Source of the DNA: Cinnamomum chago
Lineage: Eukaryota; Streptophyta; Magnoliopsida; Laurales; Lauraceae
Direction: 5' to 3'
Length of the DNA stretch: 64,000 nt
NCBI GenBank assembly: GCA_038049695.1
Contig: CP142452.1
Location: 52,844,501-52,908,500 of the forward strand
Part shown: piece after piece, positions 12,366 through 25,431 of the stretch
Layout: each line of letters starts with the position of its first letter
Position numbering within the stretch: the first letter of the stretch is position 1
Notes under the pieces: generated by a model
What the model was told of the DNA's origin: nothing
The model's database searches: none
What the model saw: only the letters and a program-made list of their open reading frames with translations
Translations under genes and position numbers: made by a program

Positions 12366-15300
12366 ATCTCCCCCTCCATACCATAAGAAAAACGCCTCGA
12401 ACCCCCATTTTCCTTAGACGTGAGCTCTGTCATCATGTTAGAGGGATTTTTGTCGGTGTGAATCTTCTGACGCTTCTTGAGATTATTGTCGATGACCTCA
12501 CAGATCTAATGGTTTCTTACATCAACGTGCTTTGTGTAAGACCCTGACCCGAGTGACCTCGATTAGTACTAAGTAAGTAGTGTTTTAGCTCTAAGTGAGA
12601 TTAGTAGATTTTTATTAAAGTTTGGGAATAGAATAGCTTTTATATAGCTTTGGGGAGTTTTGAGTGCCTTTTTTATCTAGCGGAACCCTTTGGGGGTTCT
12701 TTGAGTGACCTTGCGTGTACATGGGGGATTATTTGTGACTTAAAAAAATCATGTTTTAACCCTGTTTGACTTATCTCGCTAACCTCTACAACTTTCATGT
12801 TGACTTCATTCCCGTTCGAGACCCCGAAACCCAACTTTTACAACTTCGAGGGCAAAACAGTCTTTTTACACCAAATATGGACACAAAAATTCGATGTCAC
12901 CAAAACCCTTGAAATATATACTTTTTGGAAACTAGATTTTTCATCAAACACTTTTTCCTTCTTCGTCGAACTCAACTGAGGCCCAGAAACCCATGTTTTT
13001 AATCCTACAAGAATTCCTAGTGGTGGAGCCCATCTCCACTTATAAAAGGAGAACCATTTTTCCCTTCCTCCTCTTTCCAGCTCAAAAGTTGCAGCCCAAG
13101 CTAGGGTTTTCTTCTTCTCCCTCTTCTTTCTTTCTCTCCTCCCATCCAATACCAAGCTCTTGCCAATTGAACAATGAAGGTCATCTTCTTCTTTCTCACC
13201 ATAAAAGCTCCTTATTGACACCATTTGTGAAGGAATCCAACCCCATTGAGGTCTTCTTGGAGCTTATCTCGCCCATTTGAAGAACTTTCTTGTAAGCTAC
13301 CTCTCCCATCTTCTAGCATTGTTCTCTTCTACCCTTAGGGAAGCTCCATCCTCATTATTGCAAGCCCTTTCTCTCTCTTTTCTTGTTTTGACCATTTAAG
13401 GTTTGTGTTTGGGGGGTTTTTGTATGTGTTTGTAGGTTGGCTTTGAGAGAGTGTGATTAGGAACTTGATTTGCTAGCTTGGATCCAAGGCAAGTGGATGA
13501 ATGGATTTCTTTGATTTTTAGAACATTTCTTGTGAGAAAAACTTGATTTTCATTAATGGTATTGATGCTTAGCTCTTGATTATTGACATGGTTTCTATTG
13601 ATTTCAAAATGTGCATATTGAGGTGTCTTCCTATATTGTAAATCTCTCGGAATTTTTTTGCATTCGATTCATGTTCAACTTGTTTAGTTTACATGTGGAT
13701 TTTCATTAATGATGGGTGTTCTCTCTTGTGAATAGAATGTGGATGGAAAGGAAAGTGATTTGATGCAAGGTGTGGGAAATTTGAGGATGAAATATTTGTG
13801 GTATAAAGGAAGCTTTGAGCTCCTTATTTATGGGTAAGAACGGAGGCTCAAAGGGATTTGCAAAGGAAGAAAAGAAGGAACTGGACTGCCTAGAAATAGT
13901 GTTTTGTGATAGTTCGCTCAAGCGGATTTGACAGTTCGCTCGAGCGAACCCCATCCAGAGGACAATTGGCTCGAGCCAATTTGACACTTCGCTCAAGCCC
14001 ACCTGACATGGGAAGGTACGCTCGAGCGAACCCCTCACAGAGAGCCGTTGGCTTGCGCGAATTTCGGGTCCGCTTGAGCCAATTGTTCAGTGGGCCTGGG
14101 TCAATGCAGGAAGACTTGAAATGTTCTTCTAAGGCTTAGGGAGGTATTGTTTGGAGCCCCAATGCAGTGGTAAGACCGAGAAAGCAAAGTGTGGAGCTTG
14201 ATTGAGGAGGAAACCCCATCATGGAGATTCATTGAGGATTTTTGGACTTGTCAATTTGTATAAGGAGCTTGGAATGTCCTTGATTTTATTGAGTACCAAG
14301 CCAGTGACAAAAACAGACATATGAGACCCTTATGCACCTTGATTTAAATCTTAGATCCTCCATGTATGGTCCAGTATTTGTGGATATCCTTTTGTATTTC
14401 TTTTCGCTTGGATTTCATACGGACTCACCTTTTTTCACTTGATTTTACTAGCCCTGCTTCAGAAATACTGATTTATGCACTTTAAGTGTCTTGCTAGCCC
14501 TGTATATGCATGACCAGACATGAATGTGATTTATGTGCCTATGGGCACCCTGTTCCGCCTGCTTAGGTGTTATACACCAATTTATATATATGTATATATC
14601 TTGATTGCCTTCTCGTAACCTATATGTCAGCACCACTAAGCTTAGACAACCTTGTCGGCCTGATCCACCGACTTGGCATCCCCCTCTTACTCCTGCCAGC
14701 TACAATCTGGATCATGCCTGTCCCATTACCCGGTTCCACAGCCGTGGTCTTGTCTAGCTACATGTATATATATTTAGTTGGTTCTCGTCACCTCGAGTGT
14801 TCGAGACCAACGCCTCTAGCATGCTCTCATCACATTAGTGATGGAGGATTTAGCTCAGTGTGGTTGCCATTTTGTTAGTTCCTTGTTCTTTGGTACCTAT
14901 TCATGTTTTATATCGAACATGTGTTTTCTAAATGATGATACATTCTTTTCATGGAAATTATTGCTTAAGCATGTTTCAATGCTTTCCAAGGTAACTTTAA
15001 ATATTATTTGTTTGTTATATTTCTTCACCCACCTGCCAGAACGTCGTGTCTGACCCACTCTTTGGTGCTCAGGTCCAGTTGCCAGTTATCCTGAGGAGGG
15101 GCCAGAGGATGTGGCTAGAGAGCCGCAGCGTGTAGAAGAATGGCAGGCTAACAATGTCTCCTAGACACTCGGTCAATCCTTGAGAAACGGAACATTTTGG
15201 GGATTGTAACTAACACATTCTTTTGGTTGTACTGGCCTTTGTTGGCCTTTATTTTTGGGGAGTGATAATTCAACTGATCTTTTGTATAAACATTTAACTT

Positions 15301-15837
15301 TACTTTTGGGAAAATGTTATTATGATCATTGCTCACTCTAACACCATATTGTATACCTTTACATTATCAGTCTTTTTTTATGGAAATGAGTTATATATTC
15401 GATTTGCTACATGCTTCCGCACTTGAATGAAAATGTTACGTTGGTGTGATATCCTCACCGTGGACACCTATAGGAAATCGCGTGCATGGAGGTTATGGTG
15501 TTCTTGTTGATCCGTGTATGTACTTGCCAATTTAATTAATGCTATTGGCATCATCATCAATTATACCGTCTCGATCCCGGATTAGGCCCATGGGCCCGGT
15601 CCGGGGTCGCGACTTTGTGTGGGCATGACATGTAGCATTATTGTTAGGATCACTAGCACTGTAGCTATCACAATAGACTACATACTCTTCTTGTTTTAAA
15701 CCCGTCTCCTATAAAAATTCCTTCAACCAAAGCATCTACTTCCTTGCTTCATTAGCAATTATGTATTTCACTTTGCTTGTAGACAACACTATGAACTTCT
15801 ACAATTTGGATTGCTAAGAAATAGTTCCCCTATTGAT
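12366..15837 (-). pseudogene. Ty1/copia RNase H remnant, split by a solo gypsy LTR
   Basis: The minus strand of 15618-15837 and 12366-12534 reads as the C-terminal copia RNase H region. A degraded VVYCDSYSAS block (normally CDSQSA) is followed by HTKHVDVRNH, then EVIDNN..IHTDKNPSNMMTEL, which matches the terminal NPADMLTK-type motif. RNase H removes the RNA strand during reverse transcription. Several stops and frame changes show decay. The solo LTR at 12535-15612 sits inside the HTKHVD codons. The sequence ends at a polypurine tract complement (12366-12378) next to the 3' LTR. Reverse transcriptase and integrase of this copy are not present; similarity fades near 15837. Confidence 0.78.
12535..15612 (+). 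mobile_element. Solo Ty3/gypsy LTR, probable TSD CTTTG
   Basis: Starts TGTAAGACCCTGACCC and ends GGTCCGGGGTCGCGAC. CTTTG precedes it (12530-12534). The 3' side reads GCGACTTTG, which fits a CTTTG duplication if two bases of the terminal ACA were lost. Landmarks: TATAAAAG at 13041-13048, GCTCGAGC palindromes at 13912-14090, a GTCGG..CCGAC hairpin at 14654-14672, and a CGTCGT hairpin with one broken pair at 15037-15052. It is more diverged than the 7224 copy. Confidence 0.85.
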
Positions 15838-15976
15838 AAGTTCACAAAATTGGGTCATAAAGTCATCATTTCATGCATATTTGTGGACTTTATTAGGTCA
15901 ATTCACATTTAATTGCATAAAACTGGAAATTAGGTCAAAATTAATTGAATTGCGTGATTTTTATGAAATTAGGGTT
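15838..15976. other. No recognisable feature
   Basis: AT-rich stretch between the copia RNase H remnant and the split family-A LTR. Nothing identified. Confidence 0.5.
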
Positions 15977-17047
15977 CGAAAGTCCAGGATCCGAACCCTA
16001 GAGGGGGGTGAATAGGGTGAGCTTCAAATTAGTGACCAATTATGACCAATTTTAACTTCCTTAAATTAAATTAGCCACTAGTGATGATTATCAAACAAAA
16101 AAAATAATCACCACAAAGCATGCACCGTCACACAAGGATTTATAGTGGTTCGGCCTCAATGCCTACATCCACTACCGGCTTGTGATCCAACACCCCACCG
16201 GATTATCACTATCTATGTTTTTTAATAGGCTAAGCAATAACCATTACATTATGTTTTCCAAGGCTAACCAATAACCTCTTACACTATGCTTTTCTTAGGC
16301 TAAGCAATAACCTCTACAACCAAAAGGTTGATTATCTCTCTAAGTAGTGTCTAGAATACACTTGATGGAGATACAATTTATAGCTCATTACAATGCCTCT
16401 TAATTAGGCAAATATGAAAGTGAAAATCCAATTCACACACACACGTACACACACACACACACTATGAATGCATAATGAGTATGTATGATGTCCTCAATTA
16501 ATTTGAAAATGAAAGCTCATAAATGAATGTCAAAGGCTTTTAAAAGTTTTAGCTCAAAAAAACATTTATGATTGAGGAAAGAATGCTAATCACATGTTAA
16601 AAATAACTTGTAAAAAAAATACCTATGTATTTCAAACAAGTTGAGAAATTCTAAAAACAAAACATGTAATGCAGAAGGATTTCAATCAAATTAACAACGT
16701 AGCTCAATATATGTATGCTAAAAGCATTTGAAAGTGTAAAACACAAAAATAGATTTTATTGAAGTTAAGGAACGAATCATATGTAATTAAAAATTCAACT
16801 TGAAAAGATATACCTATCAATGCAAAGCAAGTTGTGAAACTTTAAAACAAAAGTACATATGATTTGTGAAGTTGTTGAATCCAAAACATAAGATAGATTT
16901 AAAAGTGATTTTCTTATCATGAAAAACAACAACCAAAGATTCAACCAAGTATAGAAATCATGTTACATATAATTTCAAAGATGTTTTCATTAACATGATT
17001 TACTTAGATATACCAATGTGAATACTACTTGGTTTGAATCAAGGTGA

Positions 17048-18781
17048 TGAAAGTCCAGAGGATCCTAACCCTAGAGGGGGGGGGGTGAATAGGGTGTGCT
17101 ACAACAATGACCAATTTAGATAAATTTAAATTCTTAACAAAAACTAGTCACATGTGATGATTAACCATACAATATGCGGAAGCTAATATAAACAATCACC
17201 ACAAAAGCAAGCACCACAACACTAAGGTTTATAGTGGTTCGGCCTCAATGCCTACGTCCACTACCGGCTTGTGATCCAATCACCCCACCGGATTTCCACT
17301 ATTTATTCTTTTTACTAGGCTAAGCAATAACCCTTACAATGTTGTTTTTCTAGGCTAAACAACAACCTCTCAATGTGCTTTTCTAGGCTAAGCAATAACC
17401 TTTACAAAATGCTTTTCTTAGGCTAAGCAATAACCTTTACAAGATGCTTTTCTTAGGCTAAGTAAGCAATAACCTTTACAAATAAAGATTTCTCTAAGAA
17501 GGTGTCTTCACAAAAGAACACTCTAAGAGATACAAATTAAGCACATATAAATTGCCTCTAAATAGGCTAATGTGAAAGTGTAATACAAATTACAAACATA
17601 CACCAAAACAAGCTAAAGTGTGTGCACAAATGTATGAATGCTTTTCTTCAATCAATTTCAACAATGAAGCTCTTAAATGAATGCATGATGCATTTTAAAA
17701 TCAAAGCTTAAAAAATGATGATTGAAGATAAAACTAATCACATAAAAGATTCAAACAACTTTGAAGAAATGAAACAAACAAGTTGTATGAAAGTTAAAGT
17801 CTAAGAACACATGTGATTAGGATAAGAGAGTTTGCAAACCAAACTAATTTACCAAAGATGATATTGAGTTTGCAACACAACTCTAGAAATCATGCATAAA
17901 TGAAAATACAAAGATTTAAGCATGCATGGATTTCATTTTAATGGAAATCAAAATACAAGTAAAGTGTACCTTTTTAAAACTCAAGTATTTGATTTCCAAA
18001 TAGCCCTCTAGCCTTTCCAACTTCTTCCCCTTTCTTTGGCTCCAATATAGTCTCAAAAGTTCATGGTTTAAGCCCTAAAAAAGGTTGGAAATGAATGGAC
18101 TTTATACAAGAAAACAGTCCAACGGCTAGTCCTCGGTCGACCTGGAAACAGGTCTCGGTCGACCGGGATCACACAACGGTCGGAAATCTGACCGTTGGGG
18201 CTCCAGGGGCCCAGTTGGCCTGCAGTGTTCCCGGTCGACCGGGACCTTTGGGCCGGTCGACCGACGACACTGCCGGACCACCCCCTGGGACCAAAAAATC
18301 CATATTTTGCATAATTGAAGGTATTTCTTTGAGGGGATTTTTGGGCCACTAAACCAAGCTTGGTAACATGTTTTAAATCAAACGAAGATGTTCAAAAACA
18401 TGAAACACACAAAGCCTAAATTGATTCGAAACTTTAAATCCAAAGGCTAGCTTGATTTCTAAAAACTCTTTTCATATGAAAATGCATACAAAGAAGATTC
18501 TGAAAGTGATGAATGTATGCAAGGCACAAACCTAAATTCTCAATATGATTTCTCAAAAGTAATGCACAAAGAATTAGGTTTTCAAAAGAGTTTGAATTCT
18601 AAAACCAATGCATCCAAGTTTAGAAACAAAACATGCATAAAACAAGATTTCTTCAAGTCTAAAACCAATGCATGTAAAAATCAAGATTTCAAGATATTTT
18701 AAATCAATGCAAGTGTGTGTAAATCAAATGATGCTAAAGTGAAAATGCATCCATCAAATTGCAAATACAAAATTCCTAACA
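17048..18781 (-). repeat. 3' LTR of the GAG-only family-A element
   Basis: TGAAAGTCC...CCTAACA on the plus strand, 1734 bp. Features: a block of about 35-bp repeats with AGGCTAAGCAATAACC (17310-17480), GGTCGACC palindromes (18133-18270), the AACGGTC/GACCGTT hairpin, and MSA motif TCCAACGGCTA (18118-18128). A run of nine or more G near 17075 is length-variable between copies. Confidence 0.9.
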
Positions 18782-21212
18782 ATCTCCCCCTTTGCAATTT
18801 GATGGCAACTTACTCATCGTTGAAATTACACACTTAGTCTTCAGCTCCCCCTAAGCTGAACAAGTCTTGAAATCTTCTTGGATGCTCCTCCTCTTAGCTT
18901 GGGCTCTTGGGCTCTTTTCTTCAATCTTCTTGATGCTTGGAGCTTGATCATTCTTCAAGCTTTCTCTTCTTCTTTCCTCTCTATGGCCAAGCATCTTCTT
19001 TAGCTCCAAGCTTTCTTTCTTCTATTTGCTCTCCCCCTTTGACCATGCCTCTCTCTCCCTTTGGCAAGATATACATTCTCTCCCTTTGTAGAAGATCATA
19101 CACAACTCTCCCCTTAGGAAGCTTGGACATTCTCTTCACCCTTCTTGAGAACTTGAATGCTCTCTCCCCTTTTGAAGAATAGGAGATCTTTGAGTACTTG
19201 AAAGCTCTCTCCCCCTTTGCCATTAAATTGCAAAGGTACCTACACACATGAAACAAGGAAAATACCTTTTAGTAGCACCTGTTAACAAAAGAAATCAAAA
19301 ATGATAATCATAACAGGCTATCATGTATGGAAGAAGACTCTAAGGGTTCAAAGTCAATCCAATGGTGAATTTGATCAAAACTAATTCTTCCTATGAAGGT
19401 TTACACTCCCCCTCAATCCATTCTCTTCTTTTGTCAAACTTTTGACAAGATATAACTATTTGGTTCAAGAAGTAGATGGTTCAACCAAATGAGGGTCAAC
19501 TTCAAGGAAAGGATTAGATTCATTTAACTATAAAGCTAAATATGATCAAATTACCAAAAGAAAGCAAGGTCTAATGGGAAAAACAATCATGGATACCAAT
19601 TGGAAAAAATAAAGAATACCAATTGAGATTTAAGGATAAGTCTATTAAACACAATCACTCTAAAATGGATTTAAAGATATACCTATTAGGAAAAATCCAA
19701 ATTAGAGCTATCCATGATGAAATGGGGTTTATTAATCATAGCATCAAATAATCTAACTATGGAAAGCATATGCTATGAAGGTTTTGAAATCATTTCATTC
19801 AAACAATAAATATGACTATTAATGTGCAAGAATGAGTGAAATGAAATTCAAACATGAAGCCAACCTCAACTAATAACCAACCACTATTATGAACACATAA
19901 ACATGGTGGTCATGAGATATACCTATAAGAGCAAGAGAGATGGCAACATGAACATTATGATGCTAATGGTGTGTGACATGGAACAAATATATAACTATCA
20001 AGCTCAATCCAATGTACACAAAGTCTATCACATTCACAAAAAATCAAATCAATCGAAAATTTTACCAATTGAAACCAATTGAATTTGACAACATGATAAA
20101 GAGCAAGGATGTGACAAACACAAAATTCCATCAAGCATCATAAATGGATATTCATCACTTTTAAAGATATGACTAATGAGCATAGTGATGAACAAGGCAA
20201 ATTGCAATGCAAAAGGATATGACTTTGAAATGCATGCAATTTCCAAAGTGACTGAATCATATGAATTCAACATCTAAGATATCCATCAAACATATAGAAA
20301 TACAATGAGTGGATTTCAAAGAGTTTCATATGATCAAGAACACTACTATGAAGTTGAAACATGTATAAGGATGACATCACTTAGAGAATTCTCATGAATC
20401 AACATCATAACCATCCTAAAAGAAATGACTAGAAAGCATAGAGGATGGATTTGGGTTCTAGTATGGTTTCGACAATTATAACTAAGATCACAACCATACA
20501 TGGAACCAATAGTCATTTGCATATAAAAAGAATAACTAAATAAGCAAAGATGCAAACAACATACATCTCCATTTCTAAGATAATGAAACCAAAAGAAAAG
20601 GAAATGAGAACATGGAACATGCTTAGATGATTATAACTAATGATGTTTTAGAGCATTTCCATTCAAACAATCTTCAAATCATTTTGAAAAACAAAATCCA
20701 ACAATGAGCATAAAAAGAATGATTTTGAAGATCAATTTTCAACATTGTATTTTAAAAGATATAACTTAAATGAAACACATACAAGTTGATTTTTCAAAAC
20801 AATGATTTTCCATATAAAAGTATAACTTAGGAATCCATGGAAAAACTCGAATTGATTCAAATCATTTGTTCAAATAATCTTACTATGACATCTACACAAA
20901 TGATTCAACAACAATTGATCATGAATAAATTAGCTATGAAAGCTTTTAAAAACACAATCAATTAATCATGTAAAGAAATGCAATGCAAGACATATGTGTG
21001 CAAAAAGCAAATCAAACATGATGAAATTATAATCAAAAGATTTTGAAAACCATGATATGTAACAAGAATGGTGCATGAAAACAAAATCAATTGATCATAA
21101 AGAAACAATGCATTTTAATAAATGTAACTAAGAAAGAATAAAATGCAAAGCAACATGACCAACAAAGTGATTTAACTTGAAAAGAATAGGTTGGTCAATG
21201 AGGTTCAAGGCC
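18782..21212 (-). repeat. Family-A non-coding interior: serial hairpins with AAGATATAACTA-type loops
   Basis: Between the gag stop and the polypurine tract there is no credible ORF. The stretch contains repeated AAAGATATAACTA-like motifs, many inside inverted repeats: TTCATCACT/AGTGATGAA (20151-20192), AATCATTTGT/ACAAATGATT (20860-20905), GATTTTG+CATG/CATG+CAAAATC (21039-21088), GCATTTT/AAAATGC (21110-21146) and GACCAAC/GTTGGTC (21157-21196). The same series appears in the 53825-61193 element. The segment near the LTR (18783-19400) has blocks of CTCCCCC and CTCTTCTTT. Confidence 0.75.
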
Positions 21213-21548
21213 TTAAGGTTTGTCTAAGTAAATAACTTTTGGAATCCACCTAAGGTCTTGAGAGGATTGAACTTTGAGGTATAGTTTGGACTTCTCACCA
21301 ACTAAAGGAGATTTGACTTTATAAATTTTCAATTTAAACTTATCACCATGATATTTAGATTTTACTAAATTTAGCTTAGATTGGTGATTAGTCTTTTGAT
21401 GTTGGTGAGTTTGTTTCTTTGGGGATTGATTCACTTTTCTTTTCTTCTTATTCTCTCCCTTTACTTGACTTTTGAATTTTAAATTTAACTTTGTTACTTT
21501 ATTCAAAAGTTCTTTCATGGGTTTATATAAGGGAGATAGGTTGAGAAG
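21213..21548 (-). pseudogene. Displaced C-terminal part of the family-A gag ORF
   Basis: This continues the Lys-rich tail of the gag ORF on the far side of the palindrome and ends after a WIPKVIYLDKP tail at a stop near 21213. It is open throughout. The ORF track of this stretch starts inside the palindrome's end, so its first few codons are not native. In SIRE-type gags a W(I/V)PK block lies just before the protease; here the frame stops instead, so gag ends and pol is missing. Confidence 0.7.
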
Positions 21549-24500
21549 TGATGAGCACATTTATGTGTGAAATCTTAGGGCCATAAGCATGCATTTTACT
21601 CACATTGTACAGAGCTACTTGGGTATTCTTCTGTCTTTTTCAGGTTTTAGGTTCTTTTGGATATTTTATGATATTTTGGGTTATCAAGAGCTGTATCTTC
21701 AAATTTACACGTGAAGCTGCCCAATATTTTTTTTCGTGGCTGTGTTCAGAGCTGAAATTCAGGCTTAATTGACATGACAAATTTCAAGTACACATTCCTA
21801 GAAGCAGTCATACAAGCAATTATCGTTTTGGGCCATGAAAGAATAATGGGCCAGAATTGAGATCCAGCACAAAACGGGCCAGTCCACAATCTTTTCAAGG
21901 GTTTATTTAAGCACCAAAGAATACATTTGTGATCAATGACTGAAATGCAATCCTACACTTGCAACAAGAAGAGGTGTCATTTTGTTCAAGAAGGGGACCA
22001 CATAAGCACAAGGCCCACATTTTTATTGAAGCAAAAGAAGGAAAAAATATAGAGAGAAACGTCTCACCAAGCAAAAGAAAAAAAAAGAAATTATTTTCCT
22101 TGATTTTCTCCACTCACCAAGGATGGAGGGCCCACATGTTTTCCAACCACAAGGAGGCCACACGTCATCTTCCTTGTTCTTTGGGATTTGTTCTAATCTA
22201 ACACACCTATTGGAAAGAGAAGAGATAAGGGAAGGAGCTAATTTGTCTCTAGCACACCTCATCACAAGTGGTCAAAGAAGCCAAGGAAAGAAATACATAG
22301 AAGGATTTTTTTTTTATCTTTCTTGGTCTCTCTCCAACGTGCAAGTAAAAGGGAAAGAAGAAGTTGAAGATATTTTTTTTCTTTCTTTGGAAAGTCAAAA
22401 GAAAGGAAGAAAAAGTTGGAAAGGTGTGGGTGTGGTTGCCAAGCAAGAAATCTCACGGTTTTTTCCTTTTTTCTCTCTTAGAAACTCATAAAGAGGAGGA
22501 CGTCTCTCTCTCTCGGTAGCACGCTCATTCTCTCTCAAATATTTGTCCTTTTACAAGTTTTTTTTCTTCTCCTTTGGATGTTCTCCACTTCTCCATTAAT
22601 GGTGTCTTCTCCATTCAAGCAATAAAGTTCTTCTTCAAGCAAGCTTCAATGTTATTCCATAGTTTTAATTTATTGCTTTCTTTTATGCTTTTTTATGGGT
22701 TTGTAACTTCAATTCAAGGTTTGTAATTAATTAATTTAGTTAGTTTCAAAGCCTTGTAATTTCTAAATACTCCATTGAAGACCAAGCATCAAGCTAGCAT
22801 AGGCGCGCTCACAGACTAATGGTAGAAAACAAAATCACCTTCTTCAACATCAGGTATATCTAACTTTTCTCCTTTTATTTTATTTTCTTTTCCATGTTTT
22901 TATTTATTTATTTTATGTCTTCTCTTGTGATGGCTAGTTAAATTCTCCTCTCTTGAGGATGGTGAAGCCATTGAATTGAGGGATGATTAAAGGAAGCCAT
23001 AGTTGAATTTAATTGCATTGTGTATGTGGAGGGATTATCATGAATGAAATCTACATATTGCATGACATGCCTCAAACTACTTTAGGAGGATTATATGCTT
23101 TATGATTTTTTATCCATAATGATACCTTGCTACCCATGAATTTTTGGTGTTAAAATACAAGGAGAAAGATGAGAAACTATTCATGGGTTTTGTCTCGTAT
23201 ATGGTTTGAATAATCCATTGACCAAAGGTCCATCTAGATCTACGTATCTAAAATTTGGTTTTCCTAAAATCAGCCCTTAACTTCATTGGTGAATCCATTC
23301 TTGAGAGTTCTCTTCGTCATTAGATCTCATTAAATTTATTTTTCAGCAATTTAGTTGTTAGGGGTATTTTCGTAATTTTGCGTAAATAGTCACGTTAGGT
23401 CCGTAGTTGCGTTTAGTTGTTTTAATTAATTTTAGTTGTTGTTTGGTTGTGTTTGATTAGGTTTAGATCACCTGTCATCTTTTTTTTGTTCACTTTTGCC
23501 TTAATTAAAAGAAAGTAATCTAAAGCATTAGCCTCCCTGAGTTCGACCCGTATTGCGAAATTAAATTTATTTTTCAGCAATTTAGTTGTTAGGGGTATTT
23601 TCGTAATTTTGCATAAATAGTCACGTTAGGTCCGTAGTTGCGTTTAGTTGTTTTAATTAATTTTAGCTGCTGTTCGGTTGTGTTTGATTTGGTTTAGATC
23701 ACCTTTCATCAATTTTTGTTCACTTTTGCCTTAATTAAAAGAAAGTAATCTAAAGCATTGGCCTCCCTGAGTTCGACCCGTATTGACGAGACAAAACCCA
23801 TGAATAGTTTCTCATCTTTCTCCTTGTATTTTGACACCAAAAATTTATGGGTAGCAAGGTATCATTATGGATAAAAAATCATAAAGCATATAATCCTCCT
23901 AAAGTATTTTGAGGCATGTCATGCAATATGTAGATTTCATTCATGATAATCCCTCCACATACACAATGCAATTAAATTCAACTATGGCTTCCTTTAATCA
24001 TCCCTCAATTCAATGGCTTCACCATCCTCAAGAGAGGAGAATTTAACTAGCCATCACAAGAGAAGACATAAAATAAATAAATAAAAACATGGAAAAGAAA
24101 ATAAAATAAAAGGAGAAAAGTTAGATATACCTGATGTTGAAGAAGGTGATTTTGTTTTCTACCATTAGTCTGTGAGCGCGCCTATGCTAGCTTGATGCTT
24201 GGTCTTCAATGGAGTATTTAGAAATTACAAGGCTTTGAAACTAACTAAATTAATTAATTACAAACCTTGAATTGAAGTTACAAACCCATAAAAAAGCATA
24301 AAAGAAAGCAATAAATTAAAACTATGGAATAACATTGAAGCTTGCTTGAAGAAGAACTTTATTGCTTGAATGGAGAAGACACCATTAATGGAGAAGTGGA
24401 GAACATCCAAAGGAGAAGAAAAAAAACTTGTAAAAGGACAAATATTTGAGAGAGAATGAGCGTGCTACCGAGAGAGAGACGTCCTCCTCTTTATGAGTTT

Positions 24501-25431
24501 CTAAGAGAGAAAAAAGGAAAAAACCGTGAGATTTCTTGCTTGGCAACCACACCCACACCTTTCCAACTTTTTCTTCCTTTCTTTTGACTTTCCAAAGAAA
24601 GAAAAAAAATATCTTCAACTTCTTCTTTCCCTTTTACTTGCACGTTGGAGAGAGACCAAGAAAGATAAAAAAAAATCCTTCTATGTATTTCTTTCCTTGG
24701 CTTCTTTGACCACTTGTGATGAGGTGTGCTAGAGACAAATTAGCTCCTTCCCTTATCTCTTCTCTTTCCAATAGGTGTGTTAGATTAGAACAAATCCCAA
24801 AGAACAAGGAAGATGACGTGTGGCCTCCTTGTGGTTGGAAAACATGTGGGCCCTCCATCCTTGGTGAGTGGAGAAAATCAAGGAAAATAATTTCTTTTTT
24901 TTCTTTTGCTTGGTGAGACGTTTCTCTCTATATTTTTTCCTTCTGTTGCTTCAATAAAAATGTGGGCATTGTGCTTATGTGGTCCCCTTCTTGAACAAAA
25001 TGACACCTCTTCTTGTTGCAAGTGTAGGATTGCATTTCAGTCATTGATCACAAATGTATTCTTTGGTGCTTAAATAAACCCTTGAAAAGATTGTGGACTG
25101 GCCCGTTTTGTGCTGGATCTCAATTCTGGCCCATTATTCTTTCATGGCCCAAAACGATAATTGCTTGTATGACTGCTTCTAGGAATGTGTACTTGAAATT
25201 TGTCATGTCAATTAAGCCTGAATTTCAGCATTGAACACAGCCACGAAAAAAAATATTGGGCAGCTTCACGTGTAAATTTGAAGATACTGCTCTTGATAAC
25301 CCAAAATATCATAAAATATCCAAAAGAACCTAAAACCTGAAAAAGACAGAAGAATACCCAAGTAGCTCTGTACAATGTGAGTAAAATGCATGCTTATGGC
25401 CCTAAGATTTCACACATAAATGTGCTCATCA
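21549..25431. mobile_element. 3.9 kb near-perfect palindromic insertion, TSD AGAAG
   Basis: Two arms, 21549-23198 and 23786-25431, are reverse complements with only a handful of differences over about 1650 bp. Both outer ends are TGATGAGCACATTTATG, and AGAAG flanks the element on each side (21544-21548, 25432-25436). The 5-bp TSD and TG..CA ends are those of an LTR retrotransposon, and the inner sequence resembles an LTR (a TTTATTTAAG box near 21902, a CCTCCCTGAGTTCGACCC segment in the spacer). Both ends, however, are U3-type. ORFs inside mirror each other and are low-complexity. Alternatively it is a foldback-type DNA transposon with long inverted repeats. Confidence 0.85.
23329..23785 (+). 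repeat. Tandem duplication of about 230 bp in the palindrome spacer
   Basis: Units 23329-23559 and 23560-23785 both start ATTAAATTTATTTTTCAGC and end GAGTTCGACCCGTATTG. They differ at several sites, so this duplication is older than the nearly identical arms around it. The CTGAGTTCGACCC segment resembles the sequence near the 3' end of several plant gypsy LTRs. Confidence 0.8.

Noticed and set aside
18068..18352. ORFs on both strands across the GGTCGACC palindromes (also 27627-27911, 45234-45599, 54086-54484, 59276-59674)
   Set aside because: They arise from GC-rich promoter sequence free of stops, occur on both strands, and lie upstream of the LTR transcription start.
22123..22491. ORFs in the palindrome arms (with mirror images at 24385-24916)
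   Set aside because: Low-complexity Lys/Phe-rich frames in homopolymer-rich sequence; no family resemblance.
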